From contig OU744447.1 of NCBI GenBank assembly GCA_916610825.1, positions 30,392,561 through 30,456,560 on the forward strand: DNA of 64,000 nucleotides, in the 5' to 3' direction. This DNA comes from Haliclystus octoradiatus. Taxonomy: Eukaryota > Cnidaria > Staurozoa > Stauromedusae > Haliclystidae. The notes under the pieces are model-generated. The model saw only the letters and a program-made list of their open reading frames with translations. It had not been told where the DNA came from and searched no databases. Below, one piece after another: positions 9,741-20,436 of this stretch (position 1 is the stretch's first letter; every line of letters begins with the position of its first letter). The position numbers were made by a program, and so were the translations under genes.

Positions 9741-12700
9741 TGTTGTTTGATCTTCCTTTGTTTTTCATTATCTTTATTTTGAACAAGTTGCTGTGATGTT
9801 TTCTTATCATCATTGTTTTCTTTGTTCATCAATTGTTCAATGTCTTCATTATTTGAGTGCCATTTCTTGATTACAAATTTTCCTTGCTTTAGTATTTCAG
9901 TTGTCTCTAAAATTGCCTTTTCTGCTTCAATGATGTTTTCTTTGGAGTCTGCAACGTCGTCCATGTATATGTGTGTTTTTACTATCGTTGCTCCAATTGG
10001 CCATCTATCATCTGAAGTATTGGCCAGAAAATGAAGACTTGCTTGTGACAGATCAGGGCTTGGCGGGTCACCAAATAGTAGTCGATTCCATTCATACGCT
10101 GTAGGCTCAGAGCTTGCATCTGGTATCCACAGGAAACGATGATAAGGTCTGTCTTGAGGTGATATTGATATCATATTAAACATCTTCCGAATATCTCCAG
10201 TAAAAGCTATAGCTTCTTCTCTGAAACCAACCAATACTTTGAAAAGTGAATTTAACAAATCAGGACCTTTTTCTAAAGCGTTCCCGATTGACATTCCTTT
10301 GAATTCTTTGGCTGAATTCCATACAACTCTTGTCGGTGTGGATGAGCTTCCTTCTCTCTTCACAATGTGATGTTCTATGTAGAATGCCTTTTCACCTTCT
10401 TTGTGTTTTACTTCAGTCACAAATCCCGAGTTGATGACATCTTGTATTGCCTTATTGTAGTCTTCATATTCTCCTGTTTTCTTCATTTTATCGACACGTT
10501 TCTTTAAAACAGCACTGACATCATTGTAATTGTTGACCAAATTTTCAGGAACTCCTTCTTTCCATGGTAAGCTTACTTCAACTCTGCCATCGTCATTAAA
10601 CTTTGTGTGCTGTTGTGACATCTTGATGAATCTTGACTCATTGATTTCATTATCTGTACATACACATCTCTTTGTAGTGTTTACTCCTGCCAGATCAGCC
10701 ATGAACAGTTCTTTAATTTCATCGATTGATTTTCTTGTTTCTTCGTCAAACTTTACTGTTGAAATTCTTTTAACGTTGGCTACATGCTTGAATTTGTTGC
10801 CTTTTCCTCCAACAACTGTCCATCCCAAAGGGTATTCAATGGCTGTCGCTTTGTTTGCATTGACCACTTCTGTTTCCACTTTGTTCATTTCTTTGTGTAA
10901 TGGTTGTACATCTCTTCCTAATAATATATCAATCTCTCCACCTTCTCTATCTACCATATTCTTTAGATGTTGTAGATGAGGATTTTTGATAAAGAACTCC
11001 TCAGTTAATTTACTTGCTGCTCCACAGAGTTTTCCAATGGCATATGCTTCTATTATACCATGTTCTTGTATTGGTGTGAGGCGTCCAATTGTTAGACCAT
11101 ATTTTGTAGTTTTTTCTTTGTGTTTTCGTCCTCCTACCACTTCATACTGGATGACGGTATCTTCACCTTCTATGCCAAGGTTCTTCACAAATTCCGTTCT
11201 TACCAAGGTGGTGTCTGCGCCGCCATCTATTAGACATGTTGCTTTTTGGAGTCTTGGTGTACCATCTGGGTTGTTGTATCCACTTTTGACCCAAATCTTG
11301 AGGATTGGTAATCTTGGTGATTCCTCGTCATTGACATCTTTGGCACTGTTGGCATTCACGGTGTTGGTAGATATTTTCTTAGCTTCATGATTTTCTTGAT
11401 TTGTTGCACTAGGTCGATGAAGAAGTGTATGATGGTCTTTCTTGCATTCTTTGCATTCTGATTTGGACTGACACTTGGGCTTGATATGACCTCTTTGAAG
11501 ACATTTGAAGCAATATCTTTTACCTTTGATATATTCTCCTCTTTGCCATACAGTCATGTCTTTGAATTGTTCACATTCATCTATATCATGTTTAGCATCT
11601 CCACATAGTAGACAATCTTCATCTGTATTTGAATTGAAACTATTGAACTTTGCTGATTTTGTACCGCTTGTGTGTCTTTCTTTTGTTGACCATGGCTTCT
11701 GTTGCTGGTTTTGTTGCTTCTTTTCTCTTTTTCTACTGCTTGCTGAATCAATTCTTCTCTCTAAGAATTCTAGAATGTAGTGTGCTGATAATTCTTCTAC
11801 TTTAATGTCTGATGATTTTTTTGCTAATCTGTTCTCCTGTGCTAACTGATCCTCAATTTGATCTTCAAATTCATAACCAGTCTTTCGTTTTAAATCTTTC
11901 ACGAACTCTTCATCTTTAATACGATATCCTTTACCAAAATCGTTAAGATACATCATATGTGTCCTAATTGTTGACACAAACTTCTGAATTGTCTGAGCAT
12001 CGTGATCTATCAGTGGCTTCAGGCGTCTAAAATCCCACATGAGTTCATCTGAAATCTTCCTATCTGTTATGACCAACTTTAGAGCCGTCCATGCGTCTTC
12101 AAGGGTTGATCTTCCTTCTATTGTTGCATGATATGCTTCAGGAATGGTTTTTTCAAGCCATTGTAACTTAACATCATCGTCGTCTACTGCAGCATTCTTC
12201 ATTGCAGACACAAATCTTTTCTTGTATGATGGAAAGCTTTTAAAATCACCGTTCCACGAGTTAGGTGTAAATCCCGCTAACTTAACCGTTGGTATTGTTC
12301 TTGGCTTTGTTCCTTTTGATTCTTGAACTGCTTTGACTGCTACCTTTGTTGCTAATTCAATCATTGTTTCCATGGTGATAACTTGTGGAATATTATTCTG
12401 TTGTCTTTCAACATTTTCTATGTTTTCTTTTTTCTCATGCTTTATTAATTCTTGTTTTTTCTTTTTTCTTTTGTTGAAATTTGCTTGATCTTCTTGTTGA
12501 TCTTCTTGTTGATCTTCTTGTTGATCTTCTCGTTGATTCTCTTGTTGATCTTGATCGTTTTCCTGATCGTCTTCTTGATCGTCTTGTTCATCGTCGGAGT
12601 TATCGCTTGCATCGGTGACGTCATTATCCTTATGTGAGGCTATTTCATCATGGTGATAAGTTGTGGCGCTCACTTTTGCTTTTGTTGTCTCCGTGTTTAA

Positions 12701-13099
12701 TTCAAGTTGTCTTCGTTCATTTAATATTTGAAGTTTTTCTGCTTCAAAGTTTAATTCTTCTTGTTTTAATTCTTTAATACTTTTCAAACAGCTATTAAGG
12801 ATGTCGCTGTGAATTTCTCTATAATGGTTGCTTCGCTGGTCTATATTTTCTTCGATTTCATCACTTAGCGCATTGTTTTCTTCCAAAACTGCTACGTAAG
12901 TATTGCAAATTATTTCGTAGCTATCAAATGCCTCTGTAATTTTTCTTCGTATATTTTCCCATTGATCCAAATACGCAACCTTGTTTTTCGTCTGCTGGTG
13001 AAACGATTCTACTTGTACTTTAAACAACTTTGATCGTCTCTCCCATTTTCTTCTCAAATGTTCGGCGTCATCGGCGAAGTTTGTAAATTCTGAAGTCAT
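9737..13099 (-). CDS. BEL gag, protease and reverse transcriptase
   Basis: 1120 residues. The N-terminal 150 are coiled-coil-like gag. Residues about 165-205 are an acidic D/Q/E repeat encoded by a 15-bp tandem repeat. Three nucleocapsid zinc motifs follow: CLLCGDAKHDIDEC (about 496), CFKCLQRGHIKPKC (about 530) and a CxxC-HH form (about 549). The aspartic protease has LIDGGADTTLV (about 623) and LLGRDVQPL (about 726). The RT carries AFTGDIRKMF (about 964) and the catalytic YMDD (about 1045). The segment before YMDD reads LLFGDPPSPDL, a little unusual for the family. The frame ends at a TGA that overlaps the ATG of the next frame. Confidence 0.93.
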   Translation of the reverse strand: MTSEFTNFADDAEHLRRKWERRSKLFKVQVESFHQQTKNKVAYLDQWENIRRKITEAFDSYEIICNTYVAVLEENNALSDEIEENIDQRSNHYREIHSDILNSCLKSIKELKQEELNFEAEKLQILNERRQLELNTETTKAKVSATTYHHDEIASHKDNDVTDASDNSDDEQDDQEDDQENDQDQQENQREDQQEDQQEDQQEDQANFNKRKKKKQELIKHEKKENIENVERQQNNIPQVITMETMIELATKVAVKAVQESKGTKPRTIPTVKLAGFTPNSWNGDFKSFPSYKKRFVSAMKNAAVDDDDVKLQWLEKTIPEAYHATIEGRSTLEDAWTALKLVITDRKISDELMWDFRRLKPLIDHDAQTIQKFVSTIRTHMMYLNDFGKGYRIKDEEFVKDLKRKTGYEFEDQIEDQLAQENRLAKKSSDIKVEELSAHYILEFLERRIDSASSRKREKKQQNQQQKPWSTKERHTSGTKSAKFNSFNSNTDEDCLLCGDAKHDIDECEQFKDMTVWQRGEYIKGKRYCFKCLQRGHIKPKCQSKSECKECKKDHHTLLHRPSATNQENHEAKKISTNTVNANSAKDVNDEESPRLPILKIWVKSGYNNPDGTPRLQKATCLIDGGADTTLVRTEFVKNLGIEGEDTVIQYEVVGGRKHKEKTTKYGLTIGRLTPIQEHGIIEAYAIGKLCGAASKLTEEFFIKNPHLQHLKNMVDREGGEIDILLGRDVQPLHKEMNKVETEVVNANKATAIEYPLGWTVVGGKGNKFKHVANVKRISTVKFDEETRKSIDEIKELFMADLAGVNTTKRCVCTDNEINESRFIKMSQQHTKFNDDGRVEVSLPWKEGVPENLVNNYNDVSAVLKKRVDKMKKTGEYEDYNKAIQDVINSGFVTEVKHKEGEKAFYIEHHIVKREGSSSTPTRVVWNSAKEFKGMSIGNALEKGPDLLNSLFKVLVGFREEAIAFTGDIRKMFNMISISPQDRPYHRFLWIPDASSEPTAYEWNRLLFGDPPSPDLSQASLHFLANTSDDRWPIGATIVKTHIYMDDVADSKENIIEAEKAILETTEILKQGKFVIKKWHSNNEDIEQLMNKENNDDKKTSQQLVQNKDNEKQRKIKQQ
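12478..12545 (-). repeat. 15-bp tandem repeat in gag
   Basis: Repeats of GTTGATCTTCTTGTTGATCT type on the plus strand encode the acidic QEDQQED run of gag. Confidence 0.75.
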
Positions 13100-13130
13100 C
13101 GCGCTTCATCCAATCTTCGTCACTACCTTG

Positions 13131-13148
13131 ATTGTATCCGAAATACCA
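13131..13148 (-). other. Candidate primer binding site of the BEL element
   Basis: On the minus strand, TGGTATTTCGGATACAAT begins nine bases after the 5' LTR. PBSs begin TGG, complementary to tRNA 3' CCA. I could not match it to a specific tRNA. Confidence 0.35.
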
Positions 13149-13157
13149 ATTCGAAAC

Positions 13158-13625
13158 TGTTTGGTTTCCTTCTAATGAGCTTGGACGATTTCGAATACAG
13201 GGCCAAGATGAATAAATAATTACCAAGTCTTCTAATGTTTTGATAATAATATAATTCAAATAATAAAATTAACATACATAGCTTTACTCAGTAACAATCT
13301 TTAGCTTCATCTAGGTGTTCTTGTTTCGAATTGTTTACTTCCTTACTGATTTATTTACTATTACTGACACTGTTTATATACTATATTTTTGCTGACATGA
13401 AGATTATTCTAGTTTAAGAAGTTTCTAGGGATATTAGTTTACAAGTTAATTAATTGATTTTTACAGAAATTTCTAGTCTTCAATGTTTACAAAATTACAT
13501 GAATAAGAGGCAACGAATATTCCAGCGTAATCTAGCACGTCATACATTTGCTTATGTCACCTAATGTGCACACATACTATATGTAGATCTAATTATATAT
13601 GTTTTAAAAGATTAATTATTAAACA
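13158..13625 (-). repeat. 5' LTR of the BEL element
   Basis: The 468-bp LTR that drives the minus-strand element. TG/CA ends, followed by the target copy AGTAT at 13626-13630. Confidence 0.95.
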
Positions 13626-13630
13626 AGTAT

Positions 13631-13797
13631 CACATCACACATCTCCATTTTTCAAGATTTGAAATTCTCACTTTTTTATATGCTTATTTCTCAAAATATA
13701 CTTCTCTGTTTATCAAAAAACTTTTTAATGTAATCAAAGTCATTTAGTACAACAAGTTAACTAAAAAATTTCGGTTTTCTATGATTCGACCCTATTG
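13631..13797. mobile_element. Right part of the MITE family C copy interrupted by BEL
   Basis: Contains ATGCTTATTTCTCAA and ends TCTATGATTCGACCCTATT. These match GCTTATTTCTCAACC and TTATGATTCAACCCTATT of the uninterrupted copy at 32527-32826. Confidence 0.7.
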
Positions 13798-14976
13798 TGT
13801 AATATTTTAACCTATAAATGCCGTTCTTTCTTTGTATGATTGTACACCTAAAACTTAGTCAATCTTGACAGCAAACCTCTAAGAAGCATACCATTCAATT
13901 TGTTATTGTCCAAATCCCTAGCTAAACTGCTTAAGAATTTTTTTGAAAGCGTATGCGTTTTTATTGAAAGAAAATCTAACTTCTTTCTGATTCTGTTTGG
14001 TTCCGTTTCTACTGTTTACTCAACCATGTCTCGACAAATTTGACACACTTTTACTTAATCGTCATTATTCAATTATTTTGCTTGCAAACAATTGCTTTCC
14101 CAGATTTCTTAGAAGTCATCATCAGTATTTCACTTGTTTTGCATACCGTATTTACGAAAACTTGTAAACTTACGAAAAAAAATTTTATTACAAGATTTTG
14201 AAAATTTAGAAAGCTGGTGTTATATATAACCTGTATTCCTTTTGCGCTTGTGGATTAATAATTAATCACTTTCTACCTTTCGATCAGTTAACATGTAATG
14301 ATCTAGCGGTGCGGCTTAAAATTTGCTAGTACTATATAGTTCATTCATCAATAAATATCATCATACGTATGTTATTAAATACTTGAATTATTCCTACGCA
14401 TTCTTATTATCTGTTCATCAAGCTAGGGCCAAATGGACAAGCATTTTCATAGAACATCCAACGAACATGAATGTTTGTTGTCATGTCCGTTTGTTTGGCA
14501 GGTTTACCAAATGTTTTCTGCTTATCTCTATATAGTATTTAAATTTTAGTAAATTTTTAGACTTTTTGAGCTAGTTCTGACACAAATATTATTTACAGCC
14601 TTTCTCGTCCACAATGATGGCAATCGTAGCATTTTTTAGCTAGCAGCTTTCTCAAGTGAACTGCTAAAACTTTATTTAGATCCATTGCCAAGGACAATAT
14701 TTCAATTAAATATCACTTTTCATATTACAATCATAAATTTCGATTAAAAATAAAAATAAAAGATAAAAATTTCTGATGGTATTGACAGCAATCATAGGAA
14801 ATAGGATCATGTTCTCAAATATAGGAGTGATCTCAATAAATTGAAAGCAATGTTTGTTGAATTAACTTCTATCGTTTGGCACCCTGTCGATGTTCGGCAA
14901 CAGAAAACAGAACATCTGTGAAAAATGTTACACTGAACATTACAGTCCCTATATCTACATTTTCTCAGGACAATAT
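13798..14976. other. Intergenic, no gene recognised
   Basis: AT-rich sequence. No frame has domain character or supported splice sites. Confidence 0.5.
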
Positions 14977-15152
14977 CCCCTGTGAAAAAAATCCATGAGT
15001 TCATGGTTATGAACAGTTTATGGATGCTCATGAACAGTCACAAAGAGTTCATGGACACTTCAAATTGAAATGTGAAACTGCCTGAAAGTTCATGAACAGT
15101 TTTTGAACTTTTGGGTAATTTGATGTTCATGAACTCATGAACTTTTTTCACA
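14977..15152. repeat. Palindromic repeat family A copy
   Basis: Opens CCCCTGTGAAAAAAATCC, runs through several TTCATGAACA/TGTTCATGAA motifs, and ends in the complementary TTCATGAACTTTTTTCACA. Confidence 0.7.
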
Positions 15153-15446
15153 AATTATCAGCCTTGAGCGCAATCTATGCAACGTTTTTTTTTAAGGATC
15201 ATTTTGCAATCTTTTGAATACTCAATAACTTCATTGTTTCTTCTCTGTCGCAAATCAGTCTAAACGTATCCAATCCTCACTGAATATCGGAATATGTAGA
15301 TTACAGTAACAATAATTTATGTTACAGTTTTCATCATTGGGTGCATCCACAATCATGATTTCGTCATTTAAAAAAATATATTATCATTATCACTGTACTC
15401 TGTGTTCCCTGTGGTTAAACCCAGAACCTAAAACTGTTCATATTTT

Positions 15447-15583
15447 CTCCTGCGAAAAACAGTTGAGGAGTTCATGGACAGTTCATGAAAAGTTCATGAA
15501 CAGTTCATGAAAATTTGGGGCCATTTAACGTTCATGAAATGTTCATGAACTGTTCGTGAACTCCTGGACTGTTTTCGCAGGGG
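15447..15583. repeat. Palindromic repeat family A copy, well preserved
   Basis: CTCCTGCGAAAAACAGTTG at the left is mirrored by ACTGTTTTCGCAGGGG at the right. The interior has GGGGCCATTTAACGTTCATG. Confidence 0.82.
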
Positions 15584-15731
15584 TTTTTGTACATTCCTAC
15601 CATTATTGGCAGTGAATGTCATTTATACCAAATTTGATCAAATATCTTAATATCATTTCTCTATACTGTAATTGCAGCGCTGTTGCAATTTGTTAAAACT
15701 AGTTTTAACATAATTATTTTTATATTTTTAG

Positions 15732-16733
15732 AAAATAATGGATACTTGCGTTGAACTCCCAGGTACGCAAGAAGCTGATTTGGCAACAGTCATAATATCA
15801 CAATGTAGATAATTCGTATTTTCGCAGAAAGTGTTATATACTTAGCTATTGGGGTCACATTTTTGCACTAAGCAAATTATTTAATTAAGCTAGCAATTTT
15901 GATTTTGATTTCATTACCTGTACTATATCAGTATATACGTAGAGCATTGTTAACAGAACAATGTTATGCTGCATTCAATAATTTTGAATATTTTTTTCAA
16001 TTATTTACTTTATATAATTAGGTTGTTTACAGACTACACCTTTTTGATGTTGTTGTTGTAATTATTATTATTAGCATTTAGAATCAATTGCTGAAAATCA
16101 TGTGCTGTTTTCGTTCTGTTTCTATACTTAGATCTGTGTTTCATTCTTGTTGCAAATCGTATCTAATGGCTTTCAATCGATGAACGTCAATGGACTAATT
16201 TTCATGAACATTCATGAAAAAAATTAGTGGAAATTTGGCCGTTTTAAAATATATATTTGTGAACTCCTTAGAAGGTGTTCATTAAAAGTTCATGAACTCA
16301 ACTAATATTTTCACGGGGTGTAACTCGGTTACGGGTATCTCTATCTACTACTAAAAACTAGTTCATTTCAAGTTCATGAGCAGCTTATCATAAAGTTAAG
16401 GACTTGAAGTCTTTTCTTTACCTTTTTGAATCCATTTAAATACTAATATTCTTTAATCTTTATCGTAAATGTAAATGTAATCAATAATAATAACATTAGA
16501 TATCAATAGATAAGTTGAGTAACTTTTCTTCATCATGTATTGATTCATTTATTTGTTTATTCCAACAAGGTGTTATTGTAATGTTTTTTTTTTTAACTTA
16601 CACTTCAATCTTCATCCTATCAATTTTCTTCATGTTTATTACCTGTCATACATCAACCCTATACAATATGTGCTTGTTTTTAGAAGACCAAGTTGATGGC
16701 CTTTGTGACAGCCGGACTTCAAACAAATTTTAG
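15732..16733 (+). CDS. Possible two-exon 3' end of an unidentified gene
   Basis: 15732-15762 (after TTTTTAG, before GTACGC) and 16684-16733 (after TTTTTAG) join in phase and read MDTCVELP then EDQVDGLCDSRTSNKF and a stop. This may be the tail of an upstream plus-strand gene or a chance pairing. No domain is visible. Confidence 0.25.
16190..16320. repeat. Diverged palindromic repeat family A copy
   Basis: TTCATGAACATTCATGAAAA at 16200 and AAAAGTTCATGAACTCAAC near 16277, ending at TTTTCACGGGG. Confidence 0.6.
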
Positions 16734-17078
16734 TTTTACAAAATTGCTATAATGATAAGCTAATGAAATAAGAAATAGATATCCGATTACAAGGAATAGA
16801 ACCCAGTCTCCTTCTTGTGGAACGATGTCAACATGTCTGAAAAGACGAATCGAAAGTTTGGAAGAGTAGAAAATTAACGTCTTTCTTATCTCAGTTCAAA
16901 TAGAATTATAAAGCAGAGATGTTGAAATATGCACAAAGAAAGCTGCTTGAATAATCAACAATCATTCATGGATCATTCACTCATATTAAAGAATTGATTA
17001 TGTGCGGCTTTTGTTGAGTATTTTGATTTTTTAACTTTCAACTCTGTAATTTGATTTTTGGTGTTTTGTTAGACGAGA

Positions 17079-17790
17079 ATGGGTAATTTAAATTGCTCTT
17101 GTTTGGAAAAGCAACCTTCATACGCACGTTATCATTCAAACTCAAAAGATCTTGAACCTGATCTAGAAAATGTTGTTGGTTCTATCCTCGAAATGGATCC
17201 ATGTTTACAAGATAGAGAGGAAGGAGTTACAAAAATTAATTTATGGGTCGAGGAAATCACGCCTGAAATCCACGTGGCCCCTGAACATTTAGAAATCAGT
17301 CGTTGGAAATGCATTAAATATTGGGAGGCACAGCATGCGAATGAAGTTTATGGAGCTGAATTTACAACAGTTGGTGCTAAATTAACCGGTTCGTGTGTAA
17401 GGTTTTATTTTGAAAAAAGACAAGAAGGTGATATGCCGCGTCTTGTTATTGAACATTGTGGTAAGCCGCTTTCTGCACATGAATCAGCAGTTTCTGGTTG
17501 CTGTTTGAAGCTCAAATCATGCTGTAGTATATCTTCTTGGAGGAGTTCACAACGTTTTGAAAGGCTAAGACAATTTAGTTTATTAAATCGCCATTCTTCA
17601 ATGCGTTCCGATAATCATTCTCTGAACAGTGTTGGAACGGAGCAAGATAGCAGAGATAACTCGCCATCTCCAAGGTAATTGATTTTGCTCTGTCAAATGT
17701 TTAGCATTAAAAGATTGGGAAAATGTATCTCAACTATATATCTAATGTATAATACTGTACTTCAGAAATCAAATTATTAAATGCATTTGA
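17079..17790 (+). CDS. Unrecognised small protein with possible N-terminal lipid anchor
   Basis: A long exon, 17079-17674, is preceded by a good acceptor (TTTTGTTAG at about 17071) and ends CCAAG/GTAATT in phase 2. The nearest downstream acceptor (TACTTCAG, 17765) would add RNQIIKCI and a stop at 17788-17790, giving about 206 residues; a different downstream exon is possible. The start MGNLNCSCLE has Gly2 and Cys6/Cys8, which suggests N-myristoylation or palmitoylation. The middle (about residues 55-130) looks like a folded domain (KINLWVEEITPEIHVAPEHL, then SRWKCIKYWEAQHANEVYG). The tail is Ser/Arg-rich with CCLKLKSCC. I recognise no family. A 5' non-coding exon is likely because the acceptor lies just before the ATG. 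Confidence 0.6.
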
Positions 17791-18584
17791 GACGGAAAGA
17801 TTTCGTTGCATCAGCAACTGTAAACTATTTTTACTCATCAATGCAAGAATTTGCTCATCAAATTTCAAGGAGGTATGTTACACAACGAGCGAGACTGTTT
17901 AAGAATGCAAATCATTACATTAATTTGAAGAGAACTGCTACTGCTATTTTCATGTTGTGTCTTTTACCAAATAATAAAAAAACAACAGCGTGGTTTCTAA
18001 ATCAAATTCGTTTTATTGGTGACTTGAAACTGATAAACCTCTGGCAGGTGTTCGCGGTCTGCTAAAGATTTAAAAACAAGTTGATTTCCAAACGATTGAA
18101 TGGGGGAACACGTGGTTTGTAAGGCCTTTCGGACAGGTAAATAAAATAATGAGATAATGTACTTCTACTAAACTCTTCTACTTCTTTGTTAGCCGGACTC
18201 AGTTAATTCTATTATGTAATGCTTGTTATTCAACTTTTTACTCTAATTTTCTCCAATTTAGGCTAAACGAAATTGTATTATATCAATTGACAAATTAAAA
18301 TTTGTATTTATGTAATTAGGATATTGTTTGGAATTCTGACTATCTCCAATACAATCATTATATTTTGTCAGCAAAATTGTTATTGAATATCATTGAGGTC
18401 AACCTGAGTATTTGATTGAGAAACAGAACTTTCATTTTGTATTTTGTATTATGGGGGTAACCTAGGAGACATCACTATAAATTCAAAGATGAAAAAATAC
18501 AAGTTAATGTATGATAATAAATATATAAATGTCCAACAAGTAAAACAAGAGCGTTCTCAAAATGCAGTCAAACTGACATTGAGA

Positions 18585-18729
18585 TAGCCTGCGTGCAGAC
18601 TGCAGACAGACTTTATATTCGTATAGTCAGTCTGCGCATTAATGCTGGATTTAGCGTACCTACGGATTGTTCTTTCCACTACCACGTTTTTGGCTATACG
18701 AAGAAAAAGTCTGTTTGCACGCAGGCTAG
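18585..18729. mobile_element. 145-bp hAT-type MITE with perfect 8-bp TSD
   Basis: The inverted ends are TAGCCTGCGTGCA and TGCACGCAGGCTA. They extend inward with CAGACTTT and TTCGTATAG on one side and the complement on the other. The flanks are CATTGAGA on both sides (18577-18584 and 18730-18737). The short frames read across it on both strands are incidental. Confidence 0.85.
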
Positions 18730-19217
18730 CATTGAGAGCATTAGCCCTGGAAAAGCACTCCAACTTTTATTTTCTTTATTGATATAAAATGATAACAACC
18801 TGCTTCCAGAATGATTTTGTCCATTGATTATATATGTCATTAGCCTGTGCCACAGACTGAAACGTTTCCAAAATGTTTTTTAATGAATTTTATCAATATT
18901 TTAAACGTGTTGACAGAGATAATAAGTCTTTCAATTGTCAACGGTTTCAGTCTACAACAAATTTATATTTTAGTTGATAGTTGAAGGTATATACCTAACT
19001 GAAAAACATTTCGAAAGCAACAACATGAGAATTAACAGGTTGGGCCTACCTGAGTTGCTATCTATATAGAAAGAGTGAGACACAATTAAGTCAACTGTAG
19101 TTTTGAAGGGGAAAGAACAATAACATCTTCTACAAAAGACATAATTTTGGCACTTAAAATAGTGTTCTCCAGTCAAATAATCAATCCCCAATATACATTG
19201 TAAGCCGTCTACCAGGC

Positions 19218-19369
19218 CAGGGTGCGACAAGAGTGGGATCCTAAAGCTGGGAAGGCTAGAGAAAATTCTGAACAAAATTTATAATTTTCTGACTTATAGG
19301 CCAAACCTCAACAAGAAAATCACAAAATGTTTTAAGATTACGGAAGGCTAAATATTTTGTCGGACACTG
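19218..19369. mobile_element. Diverged hAT-type MITE family B copy
   Basis: Begins CAGGGTGCGACAAGAG and ends TTTTGTCGGACACTG. The body shares GGAAGGCTA, AAATTCTG and CCTCAACAA with the 58218 copy. No clear target duplication. The rest of 17.8-20.4 kb holds no recognisable gene. Confidence 0.65.
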
Positions 19370-20436
19370 TCGTCTACACTGTAACTTCACTTCATTCTCA
19401 TAAGTACATTAACATACCATTCTAAAATATGCAGAATTTTATTCAATTAATAGATGAAATATTTATTCAAGTATAAATTTAATTTGGTAATGACATGACC
19501 GTGTAAGTAAGATAATAAATATAATTAAAAATTTTCTATGTGACGTCACATAGTACTTAATTAAATGAATTATTATTTGCAATAAAATTTTAATCAAATT
19601 TCAATTAATATTAAAATGTTTAAGCTTATCTTTATTAAGCTTATTTGTTTAGAATACATCCTTCAAAGCTCCTTGATTCGATGATTGATTGGTAACTCTG
19701 AATCTCTGATGATGCTAAAATGATTTAACAAATACAGTAGTAGGCCATTAACCAAGTTATTTGCAAAACTAAACCCAGGGCTAAAGGGGTAAAAATGACC
19801 AATGGGCTCTGCTCGCTTAGAATCATGTGGTTTGTTTGTCGTTTGCATTGTTTCTGTGCCTGAAACCATGCTGAAACTTGAAATTTGATATCATACCAAA
19901 GCCATGACTGACAACATTGATCATTGAATTTACGCTAAGCTTAATGTAAGTTGAGCTTGTAGCGATCGCTGGTCAATGTTACTCCTTCAAGATGAATCTT
20001 ATCAACACTAGACAATAATGCACTAGCTTTCAAACATCCAATCATTAACACTGAAATATATAATGCTATGGAAAGATATTCTGCAAATTGACAATTAACC
20101 AAATCAATTTGTTTTAGTGAAGTTTCAAAAACATTTCTGATCATCTGCACTGAAGTCTGACAAATCCGCAGTAGGGCAAACATTGTACGTAATACCACAC
20201 GCATCATCTTTGCTTTGATTGGTTGTTAAATGGCCAGGTAATACAAGATGTTATGTAAAACTTCCCCCAAGGCATCTCGTTGTTTCCTTTCTGCATCTGA
20301 GATAATCATCTAAATAATATATGATCCAGATTGGATGCTGTGACCTTCCAAGCATTACTTTCTGTCTTCCCTCTCTATTTTGATGTGCATGTGATAAATA
20401 GTATGAATGTGTTTGTATTATTTCTAAACTCTGTGT

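Larger units (their letters stand above)
6754..13625 (-). mobile_element. Complete BEL/Pao LTR retrotransposon
   Basis: A 6872-bp element on the minus strand, bounded by two 468-bp LTRs that start TG and end CA and look identical throughout by eye. The 5-bp target duplication AGTAT lies at 6749-6753 and 13626-13630. Gag, protease, reverse transcriptase, RNase H and integrase occur in the BEL order. A polypurine tract abuts the 3' LTR. Matching LTRs and a perfect duplication indicate a very recent insertion. The one oddity is that gag-pol is split into two frames overlapping by four bases near 9737. It landed inside an older MITE. Confidence 0.95.

Noticed and set aside
9730..9760. Canonical -1 ribosomal slippery site
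   Set aside because: The upstream A-rich stretch has only five consecutive A bases and is not in the X-XXY-YYZ register.
7333..12637. Many antisense and alternative-frame open stretches across the BEL element
   Set aside because: They overlap the gag and pol frames on the other strand or in another frame and have no domain content.
17781..18065. 94-codon frame as a separate gene
   Set aside because: Starts within the likely 3' exon/UTR of the preceding gene in another frame and lacks protein-family character.
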